64,000 nt of DNA, from positions 14,941,549-15,005,548 of the forward strand of contig CM039508.1 of the NCBI GenBank assembly GCA_022432975.1, read 5' to 3'. Shown here in pieces: positions 32,973 to 45,525 of the stretch; within the stretch, counting starts at the first letter, position 1, and every line of letters begins with the position of its first letter. The notes under the pieces were generated by a model. That model had not been told where the DNA came from. It saw only the letters and a list, made by a program, of their open reading frames with translations, and searched no databases. The stretch is from Begonia masoniana. Taxonomy: Eukaryota; Streptophyta; Magnoliopsida; Cucurbitales; Begoniaceae. The translations under genes were made by a program, and so were the position numbers.

Positions 32973-34277
32973 TGTAACGACCCCGTTAAGGGCCGAGACC
33001 CATTTCATAATCTTCGCGGTACACTTACTCTATTTTACCCTCTATACACTTGTTGTTTTTTTTTCTCCTCCTTTAAAAAAAAAAAAAAACAGAACTTAGA
33101 GACCTTTCCATATCTGACATAATCGAACCTTTCATGAGCTCGACTCTTCCATAAGGCAGTCGGCATATTTAGTTACAGAGTAGGGCGACTAGACCCAGAC
33201 ACCGACTCTGTAACGTAATCGGAAAGGAGGGAGGTATCCTCGAACCACACGACTTCATTGTTCGCGGGCTGCATGAATTTACAAACAGCTACCGATAGAA
33301 AACACATCATCCCATCATCACGTGCTTCGCGCGTGACTCAATAGACATCGCCCGATGGAAGGCATCTACCGGTGGACACGAGCTTTTCACGTGACCCATT
33401 AAACTCTTCCAGACCCAAAACGACAAGGTTAAAAGCTCAGTTCTGCCGTTCGCAAAACGACAAAACTTTATACCTACTTCTACCGATAGCTAAACGACAA
33501 GATATTACACTTACTTCTACCGATAGCTAGATGAAAAAACATTATGCTTACTTCTATCGATAACTAAAACACATCTACCGATCGCTAGGCGACAAGGTCC
33601 AAACCATTTCTACCGATGGTGAACAACATCAACCGATTGAATACATCCTGATTTTTTTTTTTCACAGACAAAGTATGACAGACATAAACTTGCACAGTAT
33701 AACCCATAGACTCATTCAGAATACGTATAGCGGAAGACTTACTTAAAACAGACCATCTTATATATATAAATTCTCAAAATCATCCTCAAGCTCAGAAGCT
33801 AAAACAGGCAATACTCAAAAATCCATTGCTATTAAAAGGATCCCGTCCTAATTAAAATTTGTATCAGACATATTCCAGTATCTGATGATATAAGAAAACT
33901 CATCCTACTTAAACCTCAGTTTTCACAATCCTTACTGACATGCCTCGGGTTGCATTTTTAAAAGAAAATTGGCAAATTCCCAAACTTTTAATCATCTCCC
34001 TACTTATTACGTGTTTTTCTTTTATAGGTATAATTTTTGGAAGGAATGTATTAGGAGTGCTTAGAGGAGTCACCCTTTGGCCCATGGGAATTTGTCTTCC
34101 CGGCCTAATTTAATTTGTAATTTTTATTTGAAACTTATTTGGCATACATTCGCCTTTATTGTATGGATTTTATAATTACATTGCATGCATTAGATTGTGT
34201 GGTTAGGGTTAGATGAATGTTGGTGGATTATGGGTTGAAGAATTTCAACTCAAATATTCAAGGAAAAAGTCTACAAC

Positions 34278-36404
34278 TGTAGCACCCGGTTCTATCGAAC
34301 CAGCTCTTTTATTATTAATAAGATACACTTGATCAGTCAATAAATTAAGTAGGGTTATTAAATAACTTGGCAAGGGCACTAGAGTAAATTACAATTTTCA
34401 AAGAGTGGATAACGTATTTAAGGGAAGAGGGTTGGGTTTAATGCACTGTAGCCGCCACCATTTCATACCATTTCCTCTTCGGGTTTCAGCTCAGGCAGAC
34501 GAGCTCTCTAGGCGATCTTCCTCGCGCGATTCACCTTCGACCTAGGTAAGTTTTCCATTCATCTTCTCGATATTATAGTAAGTAGATAGCGGGAGTGCAT
34601 TGCGTGTGTAACTTGGTGAATGCTGTGAGTGAGCTGAGTTCGAGTTTAGTGCTGAACCAAGAATGTGCGATGGCCCGAAGTTCTAAGCTAGCTCCTTAGA
34701 TTTGTGAATGGTGTGGGATGAGATTTAGTGAAGTTCTGATTAGTGTTCTGTTTATGACACTAGGTGAACAGGGCTTTCAAGTAGTTGAAACCGAGCGATT
34801 TCCAGGAGACCAGGTAAGTAGAGTTTGTTTGTGCCTTCGGGCCTACATCACAAAACAGTAGGATTTATGTATGTTGTGTGTTTATTTCCAGTTGTCATGC
34901 ATCATATTTTGAAATGTACGAAAATGAATTTACATGTTTTGAATCGGCAAGGAATGAACAGATTGAAACAGTACGAGAAGCAGATTTGCTATTAAGGGAA
35001 TTAATCCAACCCTTAATGAGCCAGTGGATTGAGGTTTTGGGGAAAGTGATCCACTTCCCAATCCTACAGGGGGATCTGAACAGTTATGAGTATTAGATTT
35101 GCTGTTAGGGGAATTAATCCAACCCTTAACGAGCCAGTGGATATTTATACTTTGGGAGAAATGATCCAACTCCCAATTTCACAGGGGGATCTGTACAGAA
35201 ACGATGAATATGCAACTGAGATGAGAAAAGTAGAAACTGCATGTTTAGGAATTTATGTTTCAGTATTTCATTTCATTATTGCTTTACTTGCTTAGCATTA
35301 GGCTAATAGATGAGTTTTGTGATGTAGGTGAAGAAGCTTTAGCAGGTGTGTTTACTGAGTTCACAGAGGGCTAGTTGGGTTGGAGGAGTGCATCCACACA
35401 ATGTTCTGGCAGCTGATGGGGCAGTTTAATTGATGTCTGTTGGAGTGAAGGTTTTATTATCATTGCTTTTTTTTTTGATGTATCGAGTTTTCATAACAGT
35501 AGTGATTTCAGTGTTTTGAACAAATTGAGTTTTACTATCTGATAAAGGCATTCCGCTGAGGTTTGAAGAATTGCACTTGTTGGATTTTAAGTAATACATG
35601 GGTTTGAATCCTTTTCTGAGTGATTTCAGTAAGGCAAATAGACTCTTTTCATAAATGGAGTTGTATTGTATAATTAGGAGTAGCCAGAATGTCGCCCTGA
35701 ATCTATCGGTGGATGGGGTGTGTTTTGTTATCTGTCGGTAGATGCATTTTATTGGCAGAAGTTGAGTAGTTTGAACCTACCGGAAGGAGATGTCTATCGG
35801 TAGATGTTTAGTCCTGTCGTTTTGGATGACGTCATCGGCAGAAGCCTGTTTCTGTCCCTTGCGTTGGTTCTATCATCGGCAGAAGTTGGATGACCTTTAT
35901 CGGCAGATGAGGTCATGTTGACTTCACCGGCAGTTGAAGTTGTATGTGCAGTCATGTTGACTTCATCGGCAGATGAAGTTGTGTTGACTTCATCGGCAGA
36001 TGAAGTTGTGCTGACGTCATCGGCAGATGAAATTGTGTTGACGTCATCGGCAGATGAAGTTGTGTTGACGTCATCGGTAAGTGCAGCCCGCCGAGAAATG
36101 TCTTTCAGTTCCACGTCATCGGCAGGAGTCTTATACTTGCTGTGTCTGCTTCTTCCGTTGATTTTCCACCGGCAGAAGTGGTTGTCTTTAGAGTTTTAAT
36201 AGTATTTTGTGATTTAAACCTTTATTTCTTTTGGTCGATTTATCTCGAACATTTTATCCGATTATCCAAACACTTTATGGTTTTGGTTTAACTCTAAGTT
36301 ATTTAAATTAATTCCGCTGCAAAATTTTAAATTATGAATGAAGTTTTTAGTTCGTGTTCGGGTTTTGTGTGACGAACCGGGTTCAGAGAACTCGGAGCGC
36401 TACA
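34278..36404 (+). repeat. Gypsy-2 5' LTR
   Basis: TGTAGCACCCGG to GGAGCGCTACA. Splice-donor-like CCTAGGTAAGT (about 34541) and CCAGGTAAGT (about 34810), and GATGTAGGTGA near 35322. A direct repeat around TTAATCCAACCCTTAA (about 34999 and 35114) lies within. Confidence 0.93.
35700..36180. repeat. CATCGGCAGATG motif array in gypsy-2 5' LTR
   Basis: At least ten copies of ATCGGCAGAWG/CATCGGCAGATGAAGT, the last five as a near-regular 30-base tandem (about 35950-36080). A matching array is at 42500-42975 in the 3' LTR. Confidence 0.88.
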
Positions 36405-36407
36405 GTA

Positions 36408-36420
36408 TGGTATCAGAGAC
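36408..36420 (+). promoter_or_regulatory. Gypsy-2 primer binding site
   Basis: TGGTATCAGAGAC three bases after the 5' LTR, initiator tRNA-Met type. Confidence 0.9.
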
Positions 36421-36560
36421 ATTCGGTTAAACTGTTCAAAAGATTACTCATCAGTGCCAATCGTTGCATGGAAGCACTCCAACAACTGTAAGTGTTTAAG
36501 TTAGCTTTAGTTATAAAATGTTTATGAGGGCAGTTAACCCTGTGCAGGGAATTTAGTATA

Positions 36561-38414
36561 ATGGCTAGACGACCAGGAAGACCAAGGATACCAAGAGAAA
36601 TACCAAGTCCAAGACGTGAAGAGGACTCTAGTGTAATTAAGCAGCTGACCGAATTGATGCGTCAGCAGACTGATATAGTGCGTCAACAGTCTGATCAATT
36701 AGGAGTGCTGTTGAGTCGAGAAGCACAAGGAAGTGCCAACTCGGGTTCTAGCAATGAGCATTCTGGAGATAGATTCCGGAGACTAAGACCACCCACGTTC
36801 GATGGACAGTCATCCGATCCAATGCTTGCTGAAGGATGGCTTAGAAAGATTGAAAGTATGTTTAGGTGCGCCAGCATAGGAGAGGAAGACAAGGTCACGT
36901 TGGCTACATTTCATTTGGCTGGCGAAGCTCAACTCTGGTGGGAAACAGTTGAAACCACCACCGACATTCTGACTATGACTTGGTCACAGTTTAAGGACAT
37001 CTTCTATGAGAAATATTTTAACAGCACGGTCCAAACCGCAAAGAAGTTGGAATTTCTGAATTTGAAGCAGACAGGGTCGGTGGCAGAGTACAGTAGACAA
37101 TATGAGTCCTTGTCCAGGTATGCTGGACACTTTGCTCATAAGGACGAGGACAAGGTGTTCAAATTTGTGCATGGACTGAAGCCGGAGATCTATCGAGGAG
37201 TCAAATTCTGTGGCATTAAAGGTTTAACGTTCAGCGAAGTTGTGTCCACTGCTCTGGAAGTGGAAGAGGCTGAAAGGAAGTGTGCTGGAGCAAAGAAGGT
37301 CCCACAAAGGTTTGTCCAGCAACACCATCAGAGAGGAACGAAGAGGCCAAGTGAAGGCCAGAGTAGCCAAGGAGCTGGAGGGAAGGTACAGAATGTCAGG
37401 AAATTTCCCCCGTGTCCTAAGTGCTTGAAAAACCACCCCGGGGAGTGCAGGATGGGATTTGGGAAGTGCTTCAACTGTGAGGAGGCTGGCCATACATACA
37501 AAGAGTGCCCGAAGCCTAGGATCACCAGATGCTACAATTGTAACAAAGTCGGCCATATTAGCAGAGACTGTCCAGTTCCTAAGAGTGGTCCTGCTATGAT
37601 TAAACCAAGAATATTCTCCATGACGGAGGCGGGTGAAGAACAGCCTGCTGTAGTGTCAGGTACTATATTGGTCAACTCTGTGCCTGCTTTTACTTTGATA
37701 GATTTCGGTGCAACGCATTCATTTATAGCATCTACATTTGCTGATAAGTTAGATGTACAGTTTACCCCTTCTATGCATGTGTTTAATGTTACATTACCTT
37801 CTGGTGAGTGCATGCACTCCAATCGAGTGATGCCTGATAGTGTGGTATTAGCGGGGAACATGAATTTGCCTGCTGACCTCATTATTATGGATATAAGGGG
37901 ATTTGATGTAATCTTAGGAATGGATTGGCTGTTTAAGCATTATGCCACGATCGATTGTAGGACTGGAATAGTTAGTTTCCAACCCCCTGGTAACCCGAAA
38001 CATACCTTCCAAGCTTCAAAGAAGAGCAAGGAAATGACTGTGATGACTTCGATTAACACTAGACCTTCCCTATGTGGAGAGTATTTGTGCTTCCTAGCTA
38101 GCGTTGTAGACACACAACTTGTAGGAAAGGCAAACCCTCAAAATGTTTTAGTTGTCCGAGACTTTCCTGATGTATTTTTAGACGACCTTCCTGGTTTACC
38201 ACCAGATAGAGAAATCAAATTTGTTGTAGATGTCTACCCCGGTGCCGAGCCTGTGTCTAAAAACCCGTATAGACTAGCACCAACAGAACTTAAAGAGTTA
38301 AAGAAGCAGTTGGAGGATTTGTTAGGAAAAGGGTTCATACGCCCTAGTTTTCACCATGGGGTGCACCTGTCCTTTTTGTTAAAAAGAAAGACGGATCAAT
38401 GCGTATGTGCATAG
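36561..38414 (+). CDS. Gypsy-2 gag-protease and start of RT (frameshifted into next ORF)
   Basis: Starts at ATG 36561 ([14 protein letters not shown]), 140 bases after the PBS. The capsid domain spans about residues 70-220 ([38 protein letters not shown]). Two CCHC knuckles follow at about residues 302 and 323 ([28 protein letters not shown]). The aspartic protease begins at about residue 377 with [11 protein letters not shown]: the catalytic D-T/S-G is D-F-G here, which should disable it. ILGMDWL is intact. The RT start ([21 protein letters not shown]) is reached, then a one-base loss near 38347-38351 shifts the frame, so this ORF ends in a nonsense tail and the pol continues in another frame. 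Confidence 0.92.
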   Translation: MARRPGRPRIPREIPSPRREEDSSVIKQLTELMRQQTDIVRQQSDQLGVLLSREAQGSANSGSSNEHSGDRFRRLRPPTFDGQSSDPMLAEGWLRKIESMFRCASIGEEDKVTLATFHLAGEAQLWWETVETTTDILTMTWSQFKDIFYEKYFNSTVQTAKKLEFLNLKQTGSVAEYSRQYESLSRYAGHFAHKDEDKVFKFVHGLKPEIYRGVKFCGIKGLTFSEVVSTALEVEEAERKCAGAKKVPQRFVQQHHQRGTKRPSEGQSSQGAGGKVQNVRKFPPCPKCLKNHPGECRMGFGKCFNCEEAGHTYKECPKPRITRCYNCNKVGHISRDCPVPKSGPAMIKPRIFSMTEAGEEQPAVVSGTILVNSVPAFTLIDFGATHSFIASTFADKLDVQFTPSMHVFNVTLPSGECMHSNRVMPDSVVLAGNMNLPADLIIMDIRGFDVILGMDWLFKHYATIDCRTGIVSFQPPGNPKHTFQASKKSKEMTVMTSINTRPSLCGEYLCFLASVVDTQLVGKANPQNVLVVRDFPDVFLDDLPGLPPDREIKFVVDVYPGAEPVSKNPYRLAPTELKELKKQLEDLLGKGFIRPSFHHGVHLSFLLKRKTDQCVCA

Positions 38415-40999
38415 ACTATAGAGAGTTGAATAAGCTAACTGTCAAGAACAAGTATCCACTGCCGAGGATTGATGACTTATTTGACCAACTTAAGGGTGCG
38501 AGAGTTTTCTCTAAGATTGATCTTAGGTCCAGTTACTATCAGTTGAAGGTTAAATCTGAGGACATCCCAAAGACTGCCTTTCGCACAAGGTACGGACATT
38601 ATGAGTTTTTGGTTATGTCATTTGGTTTGACTAATGCGCCAACAGCCTTCATGGATCTTATGAATAGGGTGTTCCACGAACATTTGGACAAGTTTGTCAT
38701 TGTATTCATTGATGACATACTAATCTATTCTAGAACTAAGGAAGAGCATGCAAAACATTTGAGTTTAGTGTTGGATGTACTGAGAAGACACCAGCTTTAT
38801 GCTAAGTTTTCAAAGTGTGAGTTTTGGTTGGACAGAGTTCACTTTCTTGGTCATGTGATCTCTGGTGATGGAATATCTGTTGATCCAGCCAAGGTTCAAG
38901 CAGTTAAGGAATGGCCCCAACCGAAGAGTGCTACAGATATTAGAAGTTTTCTTGGACTAGCAGGGTATTACAGAAAGTTCATTGAAGGATTTTCAAAGAT
39001 TGCCACACCCCTTACTAGGTTAACAAGGAAAAACGTGAAATATACATGGATTGACGAATGTGAACATAGTTTCCAAACCTTGAAACAGGAGCTGACCAAT
39101 GCTCCAATTTTGACCCTCCCTGTTGAAGGTGGTAAATTTAGTATTTATTGTGATGCTTCTAAGATCGGTCTTGGCTGTGTGTTGATGCAAGATGATAAGG
39201 TTATAGCCTATGCTTCTAGACAGTTAAAAACTCATGAGAAGAACTACCCTACACACGACTTGGAATTAGCTGCAGTTGTATTTGCACTTAAAATTTGGAG
39301 GCATTACCTATATGGACAAACTTGTGAGGTATTTTCAGATCATAAAAGTCTGAAGTATATTTTTACGCAAAAAGAACTGAATATGAGGCAGCGTAGATGG
39401 TTAGAGTTTGTCAAAGATTATGATTTTGAGATTAAGTACCACCCTGGTAAGGCAAATGTTGTGGCAGATGCCCTGGGTAGAGTCACAACCTCAACCCCAA
39501 CTATGATTTCCAATATGCCATTAACCTTAGAGTCAGAATTCCAAAAGTTTAATCTAGAAGCAGTGACCAGTGTATCAGCTATACTTTCTGCCATAACCTT
39601 AAAGCCTACCATTCTTGAGAAAATAAAGGAAGCTCAGATAAATGATGATGAATGTATCAGGTACAAGACAAGCATGGATTCTACGGACAAGACAGAATTT
39701 AGCCATTCTACCGATGGAACCCTTAAGTTTAGAAATAGGTGGTTTGTTCCTGCCAATAATGAGCTTCGTGAGGAAATTCTTTCTGAGGCTCACTCTTCCG
39801 GATTCTCTGTCCACCCTGGGAGCACAAAGATGTACAGAGATCTCAAGCAGTATTACTGGTGGCCAGGTATGAAAAGAAGTGTGGCGATGTATGTAAGGTC
39901 ATGTCTGGTCTGCCAGCAAGTCAAAGCTGAGCACCAGAGACCCTCAGAGACATTGCAACCCTTGCCAGTTCCCGAATGGAAATGGGAACAAATAACGATG
40001 GACTTTGTTGTTGGATTACCTAGGACAGCTAAGGGACATGATGCAATTTGGGTGATAGTTGACCGTCTAACCAAGTCAGCTCATTTTCTGCCTATAAAGA
40101 TAACCTACTCGATGGATCAGCTAGCTGAATTGTACGTGCAAGAGATCGTCAGACTGCATGGAGTTCCAAGTTCTATAGTTTCAGACCGAGACTCTAGATT
40201 TACATCTAAGTTTTGGAAGAGTTTGCATAAGGCTATGGGAACACAACTTAGTTTTAGCACAGCTTTCCACCCTCAAACCGATGGACAATCTGAAAGAACC
40301 ATTCAAACACTGGAGGATATGCTTCGCGCATGCACGCTGGATTTCCAAGGTTCTTGGAACAAGTACCTGTCCTTAGTAGAATTCTCTTACAATAACAGTT
40401 TTCAGGCAACAATAGGTATGGCACCGTACGAGGCATTATATGGACGGAAGTGCAGATCACCATTGTATTGGGATGAAGTTGGGGAGGCACAATTAATTGG
40501 TCCTGAAATTGTGCAACTGACAGTAGAGAAGATTGCTCTTATCCGTCAAAGAATCCTGACAGCTCAAAGCCGACAGAAAAGCTATGCAGACAAAAGACGA
40601 AGGGAACTGGAATTTGAGGTAGGTGATGAGGTTTTTCTTAAGGTGTCACCTTTCAAAGGAGTTGTGAGATTTGGAAAGAGAGGAAAGTTGAACCCCAGAT
40701 TTATTGGACCATTCACTGTTCTGAAGAGAGTTGGGAGAGCAGCCTATCAGTTGCAACTACCGACATCCATGGATGGAATACACAGTGTGTTCCATATGTC
40801 TATGTTGAAGAAATGCATCAGGAGTCCATATCAAGTCATGGAACAGCAAGACCTTGAGATTCATCCTACCCTTGCCTATGAAGAGAAACCAGTAAAAATA
40901 TTAGACCATGCAGTGAAGATATTGCGCAACAAAGAGGTTCCACTACTGAAAGTCTTATGGCGCAATCAGAACATGGAGGAGACAACTTGGGAACGCTAG
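38399..40999 (+). CDS. Gypsy-2 pol: RT, RNase H, integrase, truncated chromodomain
   Basis: The frame is open from about 38352, so the ATG at 38399 is not a true start. Domains in order: RT with the catalytic [10 protein letters not shown] (about residues 101-110); RNase H from [11 protein letters not shown] (about residue 250) through [11 protein letters not shown]; integrase with an HHCC finger ([23 protein letters not shown]), DDE core (MDFVVGLP about 534, SDRDSRF about 594, DGQSERTIQ about 630) and a C-terminal chromodomain-like stretch ([20 protein letters not shown]). A TAG at 40997-40999 removes the last 15 or so codons of that stretch. Otherwise the 866-residue frame is clean, in keeping with the young LTRs. 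It copies and integrates element RNA; the chromodomain guides insertion to certain chromatin in this lineage. Confidence 0.93.
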   Translation: MRMCIDYRELNKLTVKNKYPLPRIDDLFDQLKGARVFSKIDLRSSYYQLKVKSEDIPKTAFRTRYGHYEFLVMSFGLTNAPTAFMDLMNRVFHEHLDKFVIVFIDDILIYSRTKEEHAKHLSLVLDVLRRHQLYAKFSKCEFWLDRVHFLGHVISGDGISVDPAKVQAVKEWPQPKSATDIRSFLGLAGYYRKFIEGFSKIATPLTRLTRKNVKYTWIDECEHSFQTLKQELTNAPILTLPVEGGKFSIYCDASKIGLGCVLMQDDKVIAYASRQLKTHEKNYPTHDLELAAVVFALKIWRHYLYGQTCEVFSDHKSLKYIFTQKELNMRQRRWLEFVKDYDFEIKYHPGKANVVADALGRVTTSTPTMISNMPLTLESEFQKFNLEAVTSVSAILSAITLKPTILEKIKEAQINDDECIRYKTSMDSTDKTEFSHSTDGTLKFRNRWFVPANNELREEILSEAHSSGFSVHPGSTKMYRDLKQYYWWPGMKRSVAMYVRSCLVCQQVKAEHQRPSETLQPLPVPEWKWEQITMDFVVGLPRTAKGHDAIWVIVDRLTKSAHFLPIKITYSMDQLAELYVQEIVRLHGVPSSIVSDRDSRFTSKFWKSLHKAMGTQLSFSTAFHPQTDGQSERTIQTLEDMLRACTLDFQGSWNKYLSLVEFSYNNSFQATIGMAPYEALYGRKCRSPLYWDEVGEAQLIGPEIVQLTVEKIALIRQRILTAQSRQKSYADKRRRELEFEVGDEVFLKVSPFKGVVRFGKRGKLNPRFIGPFTVLKRVGRAAYQLQLPTSMDGIHSVFHMSMLKKCIRSPYQVMEQQDLEIHPTLAYEEKPVKILDHAVKILRNKEVPLLKVLWRNQNMEETTWER

Positions 41000-41076
41000 C
41001 AAGACATGATGGAACAACATCCGGAGTTATTCAGGTACTGAATTTTGAGGACAAAATTCTTTCAAGGAGGGTAGAT

Positions 41077-43201
41077 TGTAGCACCCGGTTCTATCGAACC
41101 AGCTCTTTTATTATTAATAAGATACACTTGATCAGTCAATAAATTAAGTAGGGTTATTAAATAACTTGGCAAGGGCACTAGAGTAAATTACAATTTTCAA
41201 AGAGTGGATAACGTATTTAAGGGAAGAGGGTTGGGTTTAATGCACTGTAGCCGCCACCATTTCATACCATTTCCTCTTCGGGTTTCAGCTCAGGCAGACG
41301 AGCTCTCTAGGCGATCTTCCTCGCGCGATTCACCTTCGACCTAGGTAAGTTTTCCATTCATCTTCTCGATATTATAGTAAGTAGATAGCGGGAGTGCATT
41401 GCGTGTGTAACTTGGTGAATGCTGTGAGTGAGCTGAGTTCGAGTTTAGTGCTGAACCAAGAATGTGCGATGGCCCGAAGTTCTAAGCTAGCTCCTTAGAT
41501 TTGTGAATGGTGTGGGATGAGATTTAGTGAAGTTCTGATTAGTGTTCTGTTTATGACACTAGGTGAACAGGGCTTTCAAGTAGTTGAAACCGAGCGATTT
41601 CCAGGAGACCAGGTAAGTAGAGTTTGTTTGTGCCTTCGGGCCTACATCACAAAACAGTAGGATTTATGTATGTTGTGTGTTTATTTCCAGTTGTCATGCA
41701 TCATATTTTGAAATGTACGAAAATGAATTTACATGTTTTGAATCGGCAAGGAATGAACAGATTGAAACAGTACGAGAAGCAGATTTGCTATTAAGGGAAT
41801 TAATCCAACCCTTAATGAGCCAGTGGATTGAGGTTTTGGGGAAAGTGATCCACTTCCCAATCCTACAGGGGGATCTGAACAGTTATGAGTATTAGATTTG
41901 CTGTTAGGGGAATTAATCCAACCCTTAACGAGCCAGTGGATATTTATACTTTGGGAGAAATGATCCAACTCCCAATTTCACAGGGGGATCTGTACAGAAA
42001 TGATGAATATGCAACTGAGATGAGAAAAGTAGAAACTGCATGTTTAGAAATTTATGTTTCAGTATTTCATTTCATTATTGCTTTACTTGCTTAGCATTAG
42101 GCTAATAGATGAGTTTTGTGATGTAGGTGAAGAAGCTTTAGCAGGTGTGTTTACTGAGTTCACAGAGGGCTAGTTGGGTTGGAGGAGTGCATCCACACAA
42201 TGTTCTGGCAGCTGATGGGGCAGTTTAATTGATGTCTGTTGGAGTGAAGGTTTTATTATCATTGCTTTTTTTTGATGGATCGAGTTTTCATAACAGTAGT
42301 GATTTCAGTGTTTTGAACAAATTGAGTTTTACTATCTGATAATGGCATTTCGCTGAGGTTTGAAGATTTGCACTTGTTGGATTTTAAGTAATACATGGGT
42401 TTGAATCCTTTTCTGAGTGATTTCAGTAAGGCAAATAGACTCTTTTCATAAATGGAGTTGTATTGTATAATTAGGAGTAGCCAGAATGTCGCCCTGAATC
42501 TATCGGTGGATGGGGTGTGTTTTGTTATCTGTCGGTAGATGCATTTTATCGGCAGAAGTTGAGTAGTTTGAACCTACCGGAAGGAGATGTCTATCGGTAG
42601 ATGTTTAGTCCTGTCGTTTTGGATGACGTCATCGGCAGAAGCCTGTTTCTGTCCCTTGCGTTGGTTCTATCATCGGCAGAAGTTGGATGACCTTTATCGG
42701 CAGATGAGGTCATGTTGACTTCACCGGCAGTTGAAGTTGTATGTGCAGTCATGTTGACTTCATCGGCAGATGAAGTTGTGTTGACTTCATCGGCAGATGA
42801 AGTTGTGCTGACGTCATCGGCAGATGAAATTGTGTTGACGTCATCGGCAGATGAAGTTGTGTTGACGTCATCGGTAAGTGCAGCCCGCCGAGAAATGTCT
42901 TTCAGTTCCACGTCATCGGCAGGAGTCTTATACTTGCTGTGTCTGCTTCTTCCGTTGATTTTCCACCGGCAGAAGTGGTTGTCTTTAGAGTTTTAATAGT
43001 ATTTTGTGATTTAATCCTTTATTTCTTTTGGTCGATTTATCTCGAACATTTTATCCGATTATCCAAACACTTTATGGTTTTGGTTTAACTCTAAGTTATT
43101 TAAATTAATTCCGCTGCAAAATTTTAAATTATGAATGAAGTTTTTAGTTCGTGTTCGGGTTTTGTGTGACGAACCGGGTTCAGAGAACTCGGGGCGCTAC
43201 A
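41077..43201 (+). repeat. Gypsy-2 3' LTR
   Basis: Pairs with 34278-36404. The polypurine tract lies directly upstream. Confidence 0.93.
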
Positions 43202-44864
43202 ACAACAAATGGAGCCCAAAGGAAGCCATGGCCCAAATAAAAGCCCACATTTAAAGGTATGATTTTGCAGGTACAAGAGTTAGTGGCAACATGGATTGAT
43301 GATGTGGCAAGATTCCCTCCATTGATCCCTTTAGGCATGGCATTCATCTCCTCCCTAGGATGTGTGCTTGTTTGCTTTGATCTTGGCCATCCATCCTTTT
43401 TCATCCAAGGGCCACCATTCATTCATCCTTATGGAAACCCTAATAATCCACCCTAGGACTCTATAAATTCATGGCATTGGTGCATGTATGATAATTTTTG
43501 CTCATTTATAAAATTTCTATTTCTCTACTCCAAGGTGGTTATCCTTTAGAGTTTTTCCTTGGTTCTTTGAACCAAGTGGAGTAGCCCTCTATTATTAATC
43601 TAGCTTTGGGTTGCTAGATTAATTCTTATCTTTTCCTTCACCTTTTCCATTGGGATTAGAATTGAGGATGAAAAACTAGGCCCTAGGTAGTCGATTTTCT
43701 TCAGAAAATCGTTTATCCGAGAGCTTAAACCGTAAGATCGCTATACGGATCCGCCAAAGGTATTTCCATTATTTTCATTTCCGCAACACTTCCACACACA
43801 CTCTCACCTTTAATTTTCAGCCATCAAACTCACACACTCCACCATTTATTTTATTTACATTTTAATTCCTTCATCTTCATCTCCCTTTTTTCACCTTACA
43901 TACACATTTTCACACCTTTAATCTCTTATATTTTTATTGCACTTTTATCATTTCTTCATCCTCATTTTCGGCCATTTACACAACCCTTCTCTAGGGGATC
44001 CCATGTCACTTACTGACATTATATGAGCAATAACCACGGGTCATAATCGCCTTTCCAGCCATGCACTGTCACCTTGAGCACATCCAGCAACCAGCCTTAG
44101 ACTTCCTCATTGAATTTGAACTCCTCACCTGTTAATTCTTCACCTACATCATAAGGTTTAAACTATAAGCCTAATGCTTAGTAAGGAATGCAATGCTAAC
44201 ACATATGCATGAATGCACAGTTTAAAGAAACGCATGCTCATGAATCTTTTCTTGTTCTTGTTCTTGTTCATATTCATGTTCATATTCATCATTCATATTT
44301 ATCATTCATATTCATCATTTACATTGTATGGATTAAGGGATGATTTGTGCCGGTAAAGGGGGTTCGACAGTGGAAGTGTACATAGTCCCTTGTAGGTCGT
44401 ATTCTTGGTCCCTTTTTTGGACAGTGACATACGCCAAATCGCCCCCAACCCTCTCATAATCCATGTTGCATAGGTTTCATATTCATATCTTGTTCATGAG
44501 AGAAAACATGCACTTAAAACACTTTTATATGCTTGAGAAACATTCGTCATGCATGAGCAGGGATACTCTTGGTTCATCATTCTACTGAACAGGTCATACA
44601 TCTAACAATGATCATTCCTTCAGTTTAAGTATCGTAACTAACAGACAAAAGCTCAGATAATCTTTAAACATCAAAAAACAGCTTCTAACTAGTACCCCTG
44701 TGATGTAGGGCCCTAATGGCCGGGTAATACTACATATTCACTTACCTGGTTTCCTTAGCAATTTTGAGTACTTCTCTTCAGACTTCCTCACCTAAAATAT
44801 TCCACATTGTAAAGTTAAAACAACATCCTAAAAGTTCTAATCAAGAGTCACCATAGAATCTAAC

Positions 44865-44870
<6 letters not shown>

Positions 44871-44917
<47 letters not shown>
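44871..44917. repeat. (AT)n microsatellite in gypsy-1 3' LTR
   Basis: Pure AT run of about 47 bases preceded by GTGTGT. Confidence 0.95.
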
Positions 44918-44919
<2 letters not shown>

Positions 44920-45525
44920 TCCTTTAGCCGAGTACTCTGTGTGCGTAGTCTAAATTTCCAGAATCAAAATAACCCGATTTGGTCTAAAACTATTCCCAGT
45001 CAGTTATAATAAAGTCCAGAATCGAATCGGAGATGCCTTTATTAAGCTCGGGTTATAAACGTTACTACCATTATTCTGTCATTGAAGAATCCAAAATCCC
45101 AGCTCCAGCAGAAAACAGAGCTCAATGTAAACAACCAGTAACTACATTGTCAAAGTCTTACCTAGAGTGTGGATTGTCGAGGTGGAGGCTGAAGAATCAG
45201 TCGCCGATGAGAGAGTCGCTGGCAGAGGGAGACAGCTCGGGGAATGAGAGAACGCAGAAGGGAATGTCGGCTACAGTGAGATTTTTGGTGAGGTTTAAGA
45301 GTTTCCACTTTCTATTTATATTAAATCCAATCATCCTTAATTTCAATTTTGCCACCCAACCTAGATTTTCAACACAAGCAATTAATTAAGTCTTGGCATA
45401 AATTCCAAACCAAAAAGGTCAAAATAAATATGGCCGTTAAAACAGTTAAACAAAATCACCTGGTCAAACTTGTCGGGTGTTACATCCACCCCTCCTTAAA
45501 CAAAATTTTTGTCCTCGAAAATTGA

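Larger units (their letters stand above)
34278..43201 (+). mobile_element. Ty3/gypsy chromovirus, young and nearly complete (gypsy-2)
   Basis: LTRs 34278-36404 (2127 bp) and 41077-43201 (2125 bp) differ by about nine substitutions and one 2-base T-run indel by eye. The target duplication ACAAC is perfect (34273-34277 and 43202-43206). PBS, gag-pol and polypurine tract (AAGGAGGGTAGA at about 41064-41075) are present. Family: Tekay/Del-like by LTR length, order of domains and chromodomain-like end. The small LTR divergence makes it one of the youngest insertions here. Confidence 0.94.
33941..44008. mobile_element. Unclassified insertion with 10-bp target duplication, carrying gypsy-2
   Basis: The insertion starts TGCCTCGGGTTGC and ends GGATCCCATGTCA and is flanked by identical CTTACTGACA (33931-33940 and 44009-44018). 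The sister LTR shows the empty site with a single CTTACTGACA near 51059. Excluding gypsy-2 (34278-43201 plus its 5-bp duplication) the element is about 1.14 kb. It has no long terminal inverted repeat and no recognised coding region. The 43207-44008 part has a TATAAA near 43462 and pyrimidine-rich DNA at 43790-43980. TG..CA ends suggest a solo LTR, but a 10-bp duplication is more like a Mutator-type insertion. Confidence 0.75.
32973..45484 (-). repeat. Gypsy-1 3' LTR (family A), split by a 10-kb insertion
   Basis: The LTR parts 32973-33940 and 44009-45484 join to match 50112-52509. The polypurine tract (AAGGAGGGGTGGA on minus) abuts at 45485-45497. CTACCGATAG motifs at 33286-33640; AT microsatellite at 44871-44917. 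Confidence 0.9.

Noticed and set aside
35794..36199. Open frames with SADDVNT or TSSADEVVL repeats in gypsy-2 LTRs
   Set aside because: Produced by the CATCGGCAGATG tandem motif; present in both LTRs and on both strands, with no family support.
45033..45389. 118-codon plus-strand frame in both gypsy-1 LTRs (also 52058-52414)
   Set aside because: Antisense to the LTR, without conserved domain; kept open only because the two LTRs are copies.
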